From Lachnospiraceae bacterium (GTDB lineage: Bacteria > Bacillota > Clostridia > Lachnospirales > Lachnospiraceae), in assembly GCA_017612555.1 (NCBI GenBank), contig JAGAFR010000041.1, positions 1 through 33,694 on the forward strand: 33,694 nucleotides of DNA, read 5' to 3'. Shown here piece by piece: positions 8,239 through 17,165 of the stretch; the first letter of the stretch is position 1; each line of letters starts with the position of its first letter. Below the pieces are notes generated by a model that did no database searches, was not told the origin of the DNA, and saw nothing but the letters and a program-made list of their open reading frames with translations. The position numbers and the translations under genes were made by a program.

Positions 8239-10106
8239 AGGTCCTCCAATTTATCCTCGAACACTTCATATTCTGTTCGTTCATCAAGTTCCTTCTGCAC
8301 GCGTTCGGCAAGCTCTATCTCATCTGTGATGACACCGTCGACATCGCTGTCAAGAAACTTACGCATCGATTTTTCCGTATTTACGGTCCATACGATCGCC
8401 TGTTTCCCGGCATTATGTATCTGCCTTATGCGATCATCCGTACTCATTTCCTCTTCCATTATGAGAAGGTCACAGTTAAGCTTTGCCACGTTACCTACAC
8501 CTGCAAAAAACAGCGTCCCGGTCTCAAATTCCGGATAGTTTGTCTCCGCATAATCTATCACATCATAGTTAAGAGATATGAGGACCACATCATCAACACA
8601 GTCCTTATTACGGACGATCCTCACTATGTCATCGGCCATCTGCCGGTCGGCTGTCGATCCTTTAAGCTCGATGAAGAGCTTTTCTTTATCTTTGATGACA
8701 TCAAGCATTTCTTCAATGGTCACTACCGGCAGGAGCCTGCCGCTTCCGGTCGTATCCCTGATCCTAAGCTCCTTGATCTCATCCATCGTCATGTTCTTTG
8801 GAGCCTTGGCAACACCCGTCAGTCTCTTAAAATCATTGTCGTGATTGATGACATAGAAACCATCCTTCGTCCGCTGCACATCAGTCTCGCTCCCGTAACA
8901 GCCATGCTCTATCGCAGCATACAGTCCCTCCAGAGAATTCTCCGACTCAAGCTTTCCTCCGGTTCTGTGAGCAACGATCCTTACAGGCTCTTCCTTGTCA
9001 AAAATCTCGTTATATCCGGCACCGAGGAAGAATGCCAGCACAGCCATCAGAGCTATCATAGTGAACATAAAGATCACTTTTCCGCGGTAATGGCTTTTCT
9101 TGGGGCGCTCAAGGAACTCTGCCGGGCCGTTACCCGAATGCTCGAGATAAATGCGCGTAAATCGCAGCATAAGATACGCGCCGCAAAGGAATGTCACGGA
9201 CATAAATATAAGGCCGCCGACGAGTAAGACAAACGCACTGAGGATACGATAGGCCATTATCCTGTAATCCAGTTCGGTACCGCTATCCGTTGTAAGAACG
9301 CTGATGTAATCAATGACCCGGTCGTGCGGCAGGTCCTGTCCCATACGCTGTACGAGCATACCCGGAAGATAACAGAACAGCATATAAGCCGCCAAACAGA
9401 AAACAAAAAGCAAAAGACAGGTTCCTATGAGGGAAGCGATGATCCGTCCTCCATGCGCCTTAACGATGGCCGAAGACTCCGATCTTGCCTCGGCGGAACT
9501 CTTTCCTTCAAGCAGCATTGCATGCAGGATAAAACAGTACCGGAATATGACCCATACGAGCAGAATGATCACCGCAACATATGCAAGCGCGTACAGGCGG
9601 TTTGCGTATACCACATCCATGATGAAATTCGGTACATAAAATGATTTTGTAAGGCTGATCGAAAAACCGACCCCGACAAGAGGCACCGCAAAGATGATAA
9701 AGATCACCACGAGTACTCCCGTCGGCGTGCAAAAATGCCGAAGAGCCTTAAATCCCATTCCCAACTCACGTCTTATGCCGGATGTACGTCCTTTTAATAT
9801 GTCGTCCGTCAGGTATATCTGAGCGAGTATTTCAACTGCGATATATGCAAGCACAAGGATGATGTCGAGCACCAGCATCACAGGCCCTCTCCAGCTAAAC
9901 AGGACTGTTTTGATATTCGCAGTCGTTGCAGCACCGCCCGCGGTTTCCGCAACTTCTGTCATCAGCCATGTGATCAACCTCGTGATCACTGTCAATATGA
10001 TCCCCGACACAAAGTGAAAACTCCACATCTCGGGAAGTGCTTCATATACGAGCCTTGCATAACTGACGTTCTTTTGTTCCGTCTCTGTCTGTTTCTCTTT
10101 ACTCAT
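8229..10106 (-). CDS. membrane glycerophosphodiester phosphodiesterase (GPDPase membrane domain + GDPD)
   Basis: A 625-residue protein with two parts. Residues about 1-360 form the polytopic GPDPase membrane domain with some eight hydrophobic helices. Residues about 380-605 form a GDPD catalytic barrel with canonical motifs: VAHRTGG, SENSLEGL, GSETDVQRTKDGFYVINHD, FIELKGS and IVWTVNTEKSM. The enzyme hydrolyses glycerophosphodiesters to glycerol 3-phosphate and an alcohol, probably outside the membrane. Unlike the GDPD-like protein at 1993-2907, the HR pair is intact. The preferred ATG at 10106 overlaps the stop of the S41 gene (TGATGA), a termination-reinitiation arrangement; a GTG one codon earlier is the alternative. 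Confidence 0.9.
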   Translation of the reverse strand: MSKEKQTETEQKNVSYARLVYEALPEMWSFHFVSGIILTVITRLITWLMTEVAETAGGAATTANIKTVLFSWRGPVMLVLDIILVLAYIAVEILAQIYLTDDILKGRTSGIRRELGMGFKALRHFCTPTGVLVVIFIIFAVPLVGVGFSISLTKSFYVPNFIMDVVYANRLYALAYVAVIILLVWVIFRYCFILHAMLLEGKSSAEARSESSAIVKAHGGRIIASLIGTCLLLFVFCLAAYMLFCYLPGMLVQRMGQDLPHDRVIDYISVLTTDSGTELDYRIMAYRILSAFVLLVGGLIFMSVTFLCGAYLMLRFTRIYLEHSGNGPAEFLERPKKSHYRGKVIFMFTMIALMAVLAFFLGAGYNEIFDKEEPVRIVAHRTGGKLESENSLEGLYAAIEHGCYGSETDVQRTKDGFYVINHDNDFKRLTGVAKAPKNMTMDEIKELRIRDTTGSGRLLPVVTIEEMLDVIKDKEKLFIELKGSTADRQMADDIVRIVRNKDCVDDVVLISLNYDVIDYAETNYPEFETGTLFFAGVGNVAKLNCDLLIMEEEMSTDDRIRQIHNAGKQAIVWTVNTEKSMRKFLDSDVDGVITDEIELAERVQKELDERTEYEVFEDKLEDLWE

Positions 10107-11854
10107 CACTTTCCGTATAACTCGTTGATATATGCCGTCAGATTCTCCCTGTCATAAAACTGCGCCGGAGAAGGTATCACAAAATCAGGTTCGATGCCTC
10201 TGTCTATATCATAGAACGCGCCGTTCCTTGTATAGGACATAAGGCTCGGGCCGGAAAGATTAAAGCACGCGCCGTCTGCAGTCGTAAGATTATGGACCTT
10301 GCACGATCCACCACCGGATTTCTGACCGAGCATCAGAACTTGCTGGGAATTCTTAAACACGCTCGGAACAAGATTTCCGCACGAAAAGCTCGACAGAGAT
10401 GTCAGGCATACAAGATTATACTTGCCCAGCAGCGTATCATTGTCGTCAAATTTTCTGTCAAGGTTCAGATCTGCCCTGAAGTTCTGTGTCACGAGTGCCC
10501 CTGACATCGTATCTCTGACACTTATCGATCCGTCCCCGAGAAATGCCGCGATAACAAAAGCCGCTGCCTGAACGGATCCTCCGCAGTTGCACGAAAGATC
10601 AAGGACAACATTTTCCACCGGGCTGTCAGCCCTGGTTATCTGAGAAAACGAATAGATCATAAGATTGATCGTATCCTCCAGATCCTCTTTGGGATCTCCT
10701 TCATAATAATCCTTGGAGGGAACGGAGAAGAATTGATCAAAAGTTATATATGCGGTATTTCCCACCTCTTCATACGCAGGTACGTTATCACCGTAAACTG
10801 CCGCTCTTGCTGATTTTTGACGGTCATCAGACGCAAGTGATGCGGCAAGAGACGCGCCCTGCCTTTGATCAAGACTTCCCTTCATCTGGTAAGATTTTCT
10901 GGTGTACACACTGTGTATATCATCAAGATGAATACTGATAAAATCATACAGTGCCTGGTTGTATTCCGCAGGATCCGTGCTTAGCAGCCTGTCCTTCAGG
11001 CCGATCTGATAAAAGAGCGTATCAAAATCGGTTATATCATGCTGTTCCTTAAGACCATACAGACTGTCAAGAGCCAGGCACAGTTCATTGTAATTAAACT
11101 CGGCAAGTGCAGCGCTGCGCTCTTTGGGATAATCCGTATTCTTAAACACTTCGTCATAATTATCAAACGATCCCCCCGGTCCCAAATAAACCGCCGAACC
11201 GTCACAGATCGAATTGATACCATACTGCGACAGGATTATATCGCTCAGAAGCTGCAAAGGGATATAATACCCGTCATCCTGATGAACCAGGTCTATCCCG
11301 TGATAACCCGCATCAACATACACTTCATCTCCGTATCTTTCATATGAAGTGTCACTTATCTGAAACAGATCAGGCTCTCCGTTATCGTTATATCCCGTGC
11401 GTTCCACACTGTCTATCAGTGTATCTTTTTCGGTCTTCCTGATAAACCCGTCATAATCCAAAAAATCGATCACATCATCATCACAACGTATGATCATGGG
11501 ATATCCCGATTCTCTTGTCAGAGAAACCGTATCACCGTCTTTTTCGATCGTAAGATCATATTCCGAAAGCTTTAAATCCGCCATCAGTGTGCACATTATG
11601 TTTTTTACGCTTTCAGCGGAAACGTATGGCACATCCGTATTGCCGTCGATAAACGATAATTCCACGTCACACTGCTCATCAAGACTGCCTAGATACATCG
11701 GCAAAGTCTTATCCTCCACCTCATACACGTGTCCGGTATCCGATGTTTCCTGCTGCTCCGTGTCCTCAACATTCACATTAATGTTTGCGCATCCCGTAAC
11801 AGATATCAGGACAAGTGCTAGCAGTAATGATATGATCCTTTTTCCGGTCTTCAT
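10106..11854 (-). CDS. S41-family peptidase lipoprotein
   Basis: A 582-residue protein with a lipoprotein signal (LLLALVLISVTGCAN; lipobox VTGC), a long N-terminal region of about 330 residues without an evident PDZ domain, and a C-terminal S41 (tail-specific protease/CtpA-like) core. The core shows NTAYITFDQF, VLDLSCNCGGSVQAA, TSLSSFSCGN with the probable nucleophile serine, and GQKSGGGSC with the possible general-base lysine. It acts outside the cytoplasmic membrane on unknown protein substrates. The ribosome binding site AAAGGAGG is strong. It sits between a small lipoprotein and the membrane GDPD in the same operon. Confidence 0.85.
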   Translation of the reverse strand: MKTGKRIISLLLALVLISVTGCANINVNVEDTEQQETSDTGHVYEVEDKTLPMYLGSLDEQCDVELSFIDGNTDVPYVSAESVKNIMCTLMADLKLSEYDLTIEKDGDTVSLTRESGYPMIIRCDDDVIDFLDYDGFIRKTEKDTLIDSVERTGYNDNGEPDLFQISDTSYERYGDEVYVDAGYHGIDLVHQDDGYYIPLQLLSDIILSQYGINSICDGSAVYLGPGGSFDNYDEVFKNTDYPKERSAALAEFNYNELCLALDSLYGLKEQHDITDFDTLFYQIGLKDRLLSTDPAEYNQALYDFISIHLDDIHSVYTRKSYQMKGSLDQRQGASLAASLASDDRQKSARAAVYGDNVPAYEEVGNTAYITFDQFFSVPSKDYYEGDPKEDLEDTINLMIYSFSQITRADSPVENVVLDLSCNCGGSVQAAAFVIAAFLGDGSISVRDTMSGALVTQNFRADLNLDRKFDDNDTLLGKYNLVCLTSLSSFSCGNLVPSVFKNSQQVLMLGQKSGGGSCKVHNLTTADGACFNLSGPSLMSYTRNGAFYDIDRGIEPDFVIPSPAQFYDRENLTAYINELYGK

Positions 11855-11893
11855 ACATGCCTCCTTTCAGGCGGTAAAAAACATTTCACTTAA

Positions 11894-12457
11894 CTATTGA
11901 TTATCTCTCATCATGTCAGCCACCGCAACAAGATCAAGCCCGTTAAGATCTTCTCCGGTTGCCGACAGACTGTACTTGATCCGATTTTCGGTATCATACC
12001 ACTCCACAAGCATGGCATCATAATCGTTGGGGTCATTTTCATCTTTGACATAACTGTATGACTTGCATGTAAGACCGCCATTTCCCCAATTTGATAACCT
12101 GTCTTCCTCAACTGCGGTCCATTCAAAATACATTCCGGCAATATCCGCATCTTCGGCGATACCTTCATACTCTCTTGCGCAAAATTGCGTACCGTCCATA
12201 TCGAAAAGCAGTTGGATATACTTTACCTCCTGTTCAGACGGGCTATCACTCACAAACGTCTGCCAGATCTCGTTTTTGGCACCTTCCGGAGCCTTAAACG
12301 GGTTGGTCATTCCTTTGGTTGCCTGATCCGCATTTACATCAACCCACGGATTGATAGCTCCGACGTTTACGTTTTCTTCACTTTTTGTGGAGGAACAGCC
12401 GCATACTGCTGCCAGAGCAAGGCTCATCGCGATAACTAAACAACACTTTTTCATCAT
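11894..12457 (-). CDS. small lipoprotein, unknown function
   Basis: A 187-residue protein starting MMKKCCLVIAMSLALAAVCGCSSTK, with a lipobox (VCGC) and a serine-rich spacer, so an exported lipoprotein. The mature part is acidic and contains NPWVDVNADQATKG, an aromatic-rich core (GMYFEWTAVEE, AMLVEWYDTENRIKYS) and no catalytic signature I recognise. An AAGGGG ribosome binding site lies before the tandem ATGs. It starts 26 bases after the subtilase gene and precedes the S41 peptidase by 39 bases. Operon position suggests a helper, inhibitor or sensor for these exported proteases, which is inference only. Confidence 0.8.
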   Translation of the reverse strand: MMKKCCLVIAMSLALAAVCGCSSTKSEENVNVGAINPWVDVNADQATKGMTNPFKAPEGAKNEIWQTFVSDSPSEQEVKYIQLLFDMDGTQFCAREYEGIAEDADIAGMYFEWTAVEEDRLSNWGNGGLTCKSYSYVKDENDPNDYDAMLVEWYDTENRIKYSLSATGEDLNGLDLVAVADMMRDNQ

Positions 12458-12482
12458 GGTCTTTCCCCTTTTATATCTTTTT

Positions 12483-15290
12483 CTATTTTACTTTTATCAA
12501 GAATACGAATTGTTTTCCCGACCCGTCCGTCGCGGTATAAATGATCTTGACGGTACCTTTTTTGACAAGAGTAAAACCTGTTATTCCATAGTCTCCGTAA
12601 CAGACCTTGTCGATCATCTTCATATTGGAGACGGATACAACATACCGTCCGTTGCACGGGCCGCTGTAATCTGCCTTATCCGGCTCGCCCGAAGCAGGTG
12701 TCGTGTAGAATCCATACGGTCCTAATATGTCACCTGTCATAGGATCACGAAACAGTTTGTCTGCCCCACGTAAGATCGCGCCCGTTTTCATATCCTTAAG
12801 ATTGTTCTTTAAGTAGTATTCATTTTTGTTCCTGACTGTATCCTTTTTATAGAAACCGAGCTTTTGGACAAGCTTTTCCGAATCAACGATCATCTTCAAT
12901 GTCTTTTCCAGTATCACTCCGTTATTCTCCGCGGTAACTCTTATGGTATATGTTTTTCCGAGCGAATCGGCCGGTATCTTCACCGAGCCGTTCTTTACCA
13001 CATCCGCATTTTCTTCACATGTTTCCCATTTGTAAGTTACCCTGCCGGTGACCGAAGAAGCCGAAGTACCATACGATACGGCCTTGAATTTGAGTTTACC
13101 TCCGGGTGCCACATGTATCTCATTTCTTACGGGTACACCCATGTACGTTATGGCTACATCCGTAATGGGCGTATAGCATTTGACCTTAGCCGCAGCCTTC
13201 CTGTCCGATCCGTCCGTAGCATAGGCGGTGATATTTGTCGTACCGTTGCCCGCCGCATATACCGTAACGCTTTCGTCACCTTTGGCACTGATGGTTGTTG
13301 AATGATTTGAAAACAATGCGACCTTTTTATTCGATATGACAAAGCGGTAAACGGCATCGGGATCTGCGCCTTTCACTTTAAGCCCGACGCTGTTTATACC
13401 TTTATTCGGAGAGACCGACAGTTCTTTATCATGGCTCTTTTCAACGGCAAAAGCTCCCGTGTTTACCGAATCAACAACAGTGATCATCGCCGATGCGTAT
13501 ATTTCCGGGTTATCTTCAAAATACGCACCCGCTTCAAAGGAAGTACCTGCGGGAACACTTGGAGCTATGCTAAGCACACCCGATGAAGATATCTTTACTC
13601 CATCAATAGCGTCTGTGATGTAAAGGATCTTGTGATTCCCCGCCGGTATTGCAACCGCTCCGATCTGAATCTTCTTTCCCCTCGCAACTTTGGCTTCGCT
13701 CCCTATTCCGAGTGTCAGTTCACTTTCCCGGGGTTCTGCGATCGCAGGTTCTGTCTTTGAAGGGTCATTTGTGATCTCTTCAGGCCCTGTTAAGGGAGCC
13801 GGCTCATCCGTGTCCGGTGTGATGACAGCCGCCGGTGCATCAATACCCCTATACACAACATGAAATTCATAGCTGTGGATCTCATCGGAGCCGGAGTTTA
13901 GCAGAACATTTTTTATCTGCTCCGGTGTAAAATCCGGATGTGCCTGCTTGATAAGGGCAGCCAAACCCGATACTACCGGAGTCGCCATTGAAGTGCCGGA
14001 AAGCTTACCATATGAATACCCGTCTTTTTCCTGATCCGTCTGATCAGTGAATCTGTTGGTCCTTCGTAAATAAACATTCGGATCATTGGGCATGGTTGAA
14101 TAGATCTTGGTTCCGGGCGACGCAATATCAACCCATCTTCCCCAGTTTGAATAATTGGCCAGCCCGTTATTATTTCCGGTCTTACGGTCTATCTTGCCCG
14201 GATCGTATGAGCCGACGCTGATGACACAATCGTATGCGGCCGGATAGTGCTTTTTGTTAACACCGTTGTTTCCGGCAGCAGCTATGCAGGTGATACCTTT
14301 TTCATTCGCTTTTTTTAACAGAATGTGGGTTGTATATGCATAATCGTCGAAACCGAAACTCATGCTGATGATGTCAACATTTCTGTTGATGGCCATTGCG
14401 ATCGAAATGTTAATGTCATCAGTTTCCAAATGGCCCTCTTCGTTGCCGGCCTTGATCGAGACGATCTTTGCACATGGTGCTACCCCCAGACCGCCAATAC
14501 CGTTATTAAGTGCCGCTATGATGCCGGCACAGTGAGTTCCGTGACCGTTGTCATCCTCTCCGTTTGTAAAACCCAGCGGCGAATACAATGCTTCTATGTG
14601 GTCGCTGTTGGCACTGTCCGTAAGATCGTTATTATCCGTATCAATACCGGTATCTATGACAGCAACGGTGACTCCGCTCCCGTCAATGCCCTTCAGGTCA
14701 GTGCTCTCATCCCACACTTCCTTTGTACGTATCGCTCCGTGAAACCACTGTTTATCCGCATCGGCAGAATCATCCGTGTATAGCGGATCCCTTGGATCGA
14801 CCGTATCGATATACCATATGTGGTTGGGCTCTACAAGAGTGTCAGGAAGCTTTTCGGGATCCACCGGATCCCCTTCGCAAAACGCATCGAAATCATCCAC
14901 GATCTCGGAAAACACATCATCAACGGTTCTGTCAGGCCATATAAGAGTACCCGTTCCGAGGTAAAAATGCTTAAGCTCGGCTCCGTACATTTCGGCTACC
15001 CTATTCGCCTCTTCTTCGGAGTCAGCCAGAAAGACCGCTTCATTGGGAACATAATCCTCATCGGGTGTGAGATTCTTAATACTCTCCAGTTCTTCCTTAA
15101 GGATCTTTGCATTATCTATCTGACCGGCACTAAGTTCCGGCGCTTCACCGGTGTCCGGCTCCACAATAACATCTGCATCTCCTTCCGACTCCTGCGCGAA
15201 TACATCGATCGAACCGCCCGAGCCAAGTACAAGAGAAGCCGCCAATAAGATCGAGATGATCGATCTGAAGATCATTTTATTTTTCCTCAT
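12483..15290 (-). CDS. secreted subtilisin-like serine protease (S8) with C-terminal Ig-like repeats
   Basis: A 935-residue secreted protein: signal peptide about 1-32, an acidic propeptide-like region to about 190, then an S8 catalytic domain. Catalytic residues are D213 (AVIDTGID), H250 (NGHGTHCAG), oxyanion N341 (AAGNNG) and S434 (SGTSMATP), all intact. Residues about 540-935 form several beta-rich segments resembling bacterial Ig-like/cell-surface modules; no LPXTG sorting signal is seen, so it is probably released or non-covalently held. It degrades extracellular protein or matures surface proteins. It is the first gene of the six-gene operon ending with the CPBP gene at 6291, and a strong promoter lies at 15332-15361. 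Confidence 0.93.
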   Translation of the reverse strand: MRKNKMIFRSIISILLAASLVLGSGGSIDVFAQESEGDADVIVEPDTGEAPELSAGQIDNAKILKEELESIKNLTPDEDYVPNEAVFLADSEEEANRVAEMYGAELKHFYLGTGTLIWPDRTVDDVFSEIVDDFDAFCEGDPVDPEKLPDTLVEPNHIWYIDTVDPRDPLYTDDSADADKQWFHGAIRTKEVWDESTDLKGIDGSGVTVAVIDTGIDTDNNDLTDSANSDHIEALYSPLGFTNGEDDNGHGTHCAGIIAALNNGIGGLGVAPCAKIVSIKAGNEEGHLETDDINISIAMAINRNVDIISMSFGFDDYAYTTHILLKKANEKGITCIAAAGNNGVNKKHYPAAYDCVISVGSYDPGKIDRKTGNNNGLANYSNWGRWVDIASPGTKIYSTMPNDPNVYLRRTNRFTDQTDQEKDGYSYGKLSGTSMATPVVSGLAALIKQAHPDFTPEQIKNVLLNSGSDEIHSYEFHVVYRGIDAPAAVITPDTDEPAPLTGPEEITNDPSKTEPAIAEPRESELTLGIGSEAKVARGKKIQIGAVAIPAGNHKILYITDAIDGVKISSSGVLSIAPSVPAGTSFEAGAYFEDNPEIYASAMITVVDSVNTGAFAVEKSHDKELSVSPNKGINSVGLKVKGADPDAVYRFVISNKKVALFSNHSTTISAKGDESVTVYAAGNGTTNITAYATDGSDRKAAAKVKCYTPITDVAITYMGVPVRNEIHVAPGGKLKFKAVSYGTSASSVTGRVTYKWETCEENADVVKNGSVKIPADSLGKTYTIRVTAENNGVILEKTLKMIVDSEKLVQKLGFYKKDTVRNKNEYYLKNNLKDMKTGAILRGADKLFRDPMTGDILGPYGFYTTPASGEPDKADYSGPCNGRYVVSVSNMKMIDKVCYGDYGITGFTLVKKGTVKIIYTATDGSGKQFVFLIKVK

Positions 15291-15331
15291 AAATCAGTCT
15301 CCCTATGCTTCGTTTAAGTGTTAATATAATG

Positions 15332-15361
15332 ATTTTAACGGTCGTATCGATCGTCTGTCAA
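15332..15361 (-). promoter_or_regulatory. promoter of the subtilase operon
   Basis: On the minus strand a perfect TTGACA (15361-15356), an 18-base spacer and TAAAAT (15337-15332) precede the subtilase start at 15290. The leader would be about 35 bases. It is back to back with the promoter of the DUF2156 gene. Confidence 0.7.
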
Positions 15362-15370
15362 CGTATTCTA

Positions 15371-15399
15371 TTGCTGAACAGCCTCTTTTTATGTACAAT
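15371..15399 (+). promoter_or_regulatory. promoter of the DUF2156 gene
   Basis: TTGCTG (15371-15376), a 17-base spacer and TACAAT (15394-15399) lie upstream of the ATG at 15423. The ribosome binding site AAAGGAAGG is at about 15409-15417. Confidence 0.65.
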
Positions 15400-15422
15400 C
15401 ATTCAGGGAAAGGAAGGACCTT

Positions 15423-16340
15423 ATGGACAGACCCGCTTGGACCACACCAACGATAGAGGCTTTGAATGACTACCGGATGCTCCCTTATAGAGGGAGTGAT
15501 ACTTCGTATGTCAACCTGTTCCAGCTGCGGCACAAATATAAGCTCGAGATCGCATCACATGACGGCGTGCTGTTTCGGTACTATCACGGGAAGAATGCGA
15601 ACCGTCAGGGGTACGGCTTTCCTTTATCGTCGGACAGATTTGATGCCGACAGGATCTTTCAGATGATAAAAAACGATGCCAAGGATCGCGGCGGCATAAG
15701 ATTCTGCCTGTGCGACGAGATGCAGAAGGAAGTCATCTCCAAATACTTTGATATAGACTGGCGCACGGAAGAAGGCGACAACGATTATATCTACGAGAGC
15801 GAAAAGTGGCTGACTTTTTCCGGCAGAAAATACCATCACCTGAAGTATAAGCTGAATCACTTCAACCGCACGTATGACGATGCAGAGTATTTTCCGATAG
15901 ACAGCGATGAACGCCTTGCCGATGCTCTTCGTGTTTCCGAAGTCTGGCAACATGAACACACGGATAAAGAGATGCCTGATGAGGATCTGGATCTTGAGCA
16001 GAGCTGTATCACCGAAGTATCAAAGCACTGGCACGAGCTTGGCATGACGGGGGGCGTTATGTATGTGGGCGGCTCTCCTGTTGCGATGACCATGGCTTCA
16101 TTTTTATCTAACGACAGTGTTGATTTTCATTTCGATAAAGCGATCGGCGAATTTGCCGCTGCAGGCGCCACCGTTGTATCGCGCCGCTCTTTTGTCGCAA
16201 ACGGCATAGCAAAAGGACGGCAGTTCTTCAATCTTGAGGAAGACATGAACATTCCGGGTCTTCGCCAGTCCAAAGAGACATACCGTCCGATGTGTAAGCT
16301 GAAAAAATATTACGGGGAAGCTGCGGTCACATCCCGTTAA
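15423..16340 (+). CDS. DUF2156 family protein (GNAT-fold, phosphatidylglycerol lysyltransferase C-domain-like)
   Basis: A 305-residue soluble protein matching the DUF2156 family, a double-GNAT fold also found at the C-terminus of MprF. Characteristic segments are YIYESEKWLTFSGRKYHHLKYKLNHFN in the middle and NLEEDMNIPGLRQSKETYRP at the C-terminus. No membrane helices are present, so this is the stand-alone form. Stand-alone members are of uncertain function; aminoacyl transfer to lipid or another acceptor is an inference from MprF. It has its own promoter and a strong ribosome binding site. Its 3' end overlaps the convergent 95-residue gene by 14 bases. Confidence 0.85.
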   Translation: MDRPAWTTPTIEALNDYRMLPYRGSDTSYVNLFQLRHKYKLEIASHDGVLFRYYHGKNANRQGYGFPLSSDRFDADRIFQMIKNDAKDRGGIRFCLCDEMQKEVISKYFDIDWRTEEGDNDYIYESEKWLTFSGRKYHHLKYKLNHFNRTYDDAEYFPIDSDERLADALRVSEVWQHEHTDKEMPDEDLDLEQSCITEVSKHWHELGMTGGVMYVGGSPVAMTMASFLSNDSVDFHFDKAIGEFAAAGATVVSRRSFVANGIAKGRQFFNLEEDMNIPGLRQSKETYRPMCKLKKYYGEAAVTSR

Positions 16341-16614
16341 GCAGCGCATCCACCTCTTCCTGGCTAAGGCCTACCTTGAAATTACTCGACAGGATCTGTC
16401 CCGCAAGCGCTGCTGCATCAGGCTCGGATGCAGGTTCGGCTGCAGGTGCTGCCGCGGGTTCCGGCCTGGCTTCTTCCACGGGCTGTCTTACGGCATAAAA
16501 AGGATGGTCCTGTGTGATCGGACGTTCCTTTACTACCGTATATGTTCCGTGTTTGAATATCTTCTCCCTGCCGACTCTCGACAGATATTGGATTCTCTCT
16601 TCTTCCGGATCCAT
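16327..16614 (-). CDS. small protein with C-terminal FliM/FliY-like CheY-docking motif
   Basis: A 95-residue protein with three parts: a charged N-terminal segment (about 1-45), an Ala/Pro/Glu-rich linker (46-66) and a C-terminal tail (67-95) ending in LSQEEVDALLNG (83-94). That tail closely matches the N-terminal peptide of flagellar switch proteins (FliM ILSQAEIDALLNG, FliY LSQDEIDALLNG), which binds phosphorylated CheY. Here it sits at the opposite end of an otherwise unrelated protein. A GAGG ribosome binding site precedes the ATG, and a clear promoter is at 16655-16683. No known family is recognised. It may tether CheY-like receivers or join the flagellar switch. Confidence 0.78.
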   Translation of the reverse strand: MDPEEERIQYLSRVGREKIFKHGTYTVVKERPITQDHPFYAVRQPVEEARPEPAAAPAAEPASEPDAAALAGQILSSNFKVGLSQEEVDALLNGM

Positions 16615-16654
16615 GATAACCTCATTGAATGCGCTGTTTAATATACCTTATCTA

Positions 16655-16683
16655 ATTATATTGCCGACGGGATTTCATGGCAA
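16655..16683 (-). promoter_or_regulatory. promoter of the FliM-motif gene
   Basis: On the minus strand TTGCCA (16683-16678), a 17-base spacer and TATAAT (16660-16655) lie about 40 bases upstream of the ATG at 16614. Confidence 0.65.
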
Positions 16684-16695
16684 GCAATATCTGTA

Positions 16696-16725
16696 TTGAT
16701 TTACCCACTTGCCTTGCGGTATAAT
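16696..16725 (+). promoter_or_regulatory. promoter of the Rrf2 gene
   Basis: TTGATT (16696-16701), an 18-base spacer and TATAAT (16720-16725) precede the Rrf2 start at 16764. It is divergent from the FliM-motif promoter, with 12 bases between the two -35 boxes. Autoregulation by the Rrf2 protein is usual for the family, but I do not see a clear operator. Confidence 0.6.
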
Positions 16726-16763
16726 AGGTGATTATAAAGTCAGAAGAAACAGAGGTGAACAAA

Positions 16764-17165
16764 ATGATCTCCACAAAGGGACGCTACGCTCTTCGCGTAA
16801 TGATCGATCTGGCACAAAATGAAACGGAAGGTTATACCCCGCTTAAGGATATCGCCGAGAGGCAGGATATATCCAAGAAATATCTTGAGATCATCGTCAA
16901 GGATATGGTGGCCGGCGGACTGTTGACCGGTGCCAGCGGAAAGGGCGGCGGATACAGGCTGTGCCGCAAGCCCGAAGACTATACGGTCGGCGAGATACTC
17001 GAGCTAACCGAAGGCTCGATGTGCTCTGTTGCCTGCCTTGCGGAAAAGAAAAACACCTGTCCCCGCAAGAACAAGTGTGAAACACTCCCGATGTGGGAGG
17101 AATACGACCGCATGGTCCATGATTTTTTCCATTCCAAGAAATTAACCGATCTTCTCGGCAGGTAA
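16764..17165 (+). CDS. Rrf2/IscR-family transcriptional regulator
   Basis: A 133-residue regulator starting MISTKGRYALRVMIDLAQ, the standard Rrf2 N-terminus, with a winged helix (LKDIAERQDISKKYLEIIVKDM...GASGKGGGYRL). The C-terminal part carries three cysteines in CLAEKKNTCPRKNKC, the arrangement that binds an Fe-S cluster in IscR-type members. It probably senses Fe-S status, redox or nitric oxide; the target is unknown because no isc/suf or cysteine gene is next to it. I chose ATG 16764 (AGAGGTG ribosome binding site) over an upstream frame start at 16728. It overlaps the convergent histidine kinase gene by 24 bases. Confidence 0.9.
   Translation: MISTKGRYALRVMIDLAQNETEGYTPLKDIAERQDISKKYLEIIVKDMVAGGLLTGASGKGGGYRLCRKPEDYTVGEILELTEGSMCSVACLAEKKNTCPRKNKCETLPMWEEYDRMVHDFFHSKKLTDLLGR

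Noticed and set aside
14325-14783. 152-residue frame antisense to the subtilase catalytic domain
   Set aside because: Shadow frame opposite conserved catalytic motifs.
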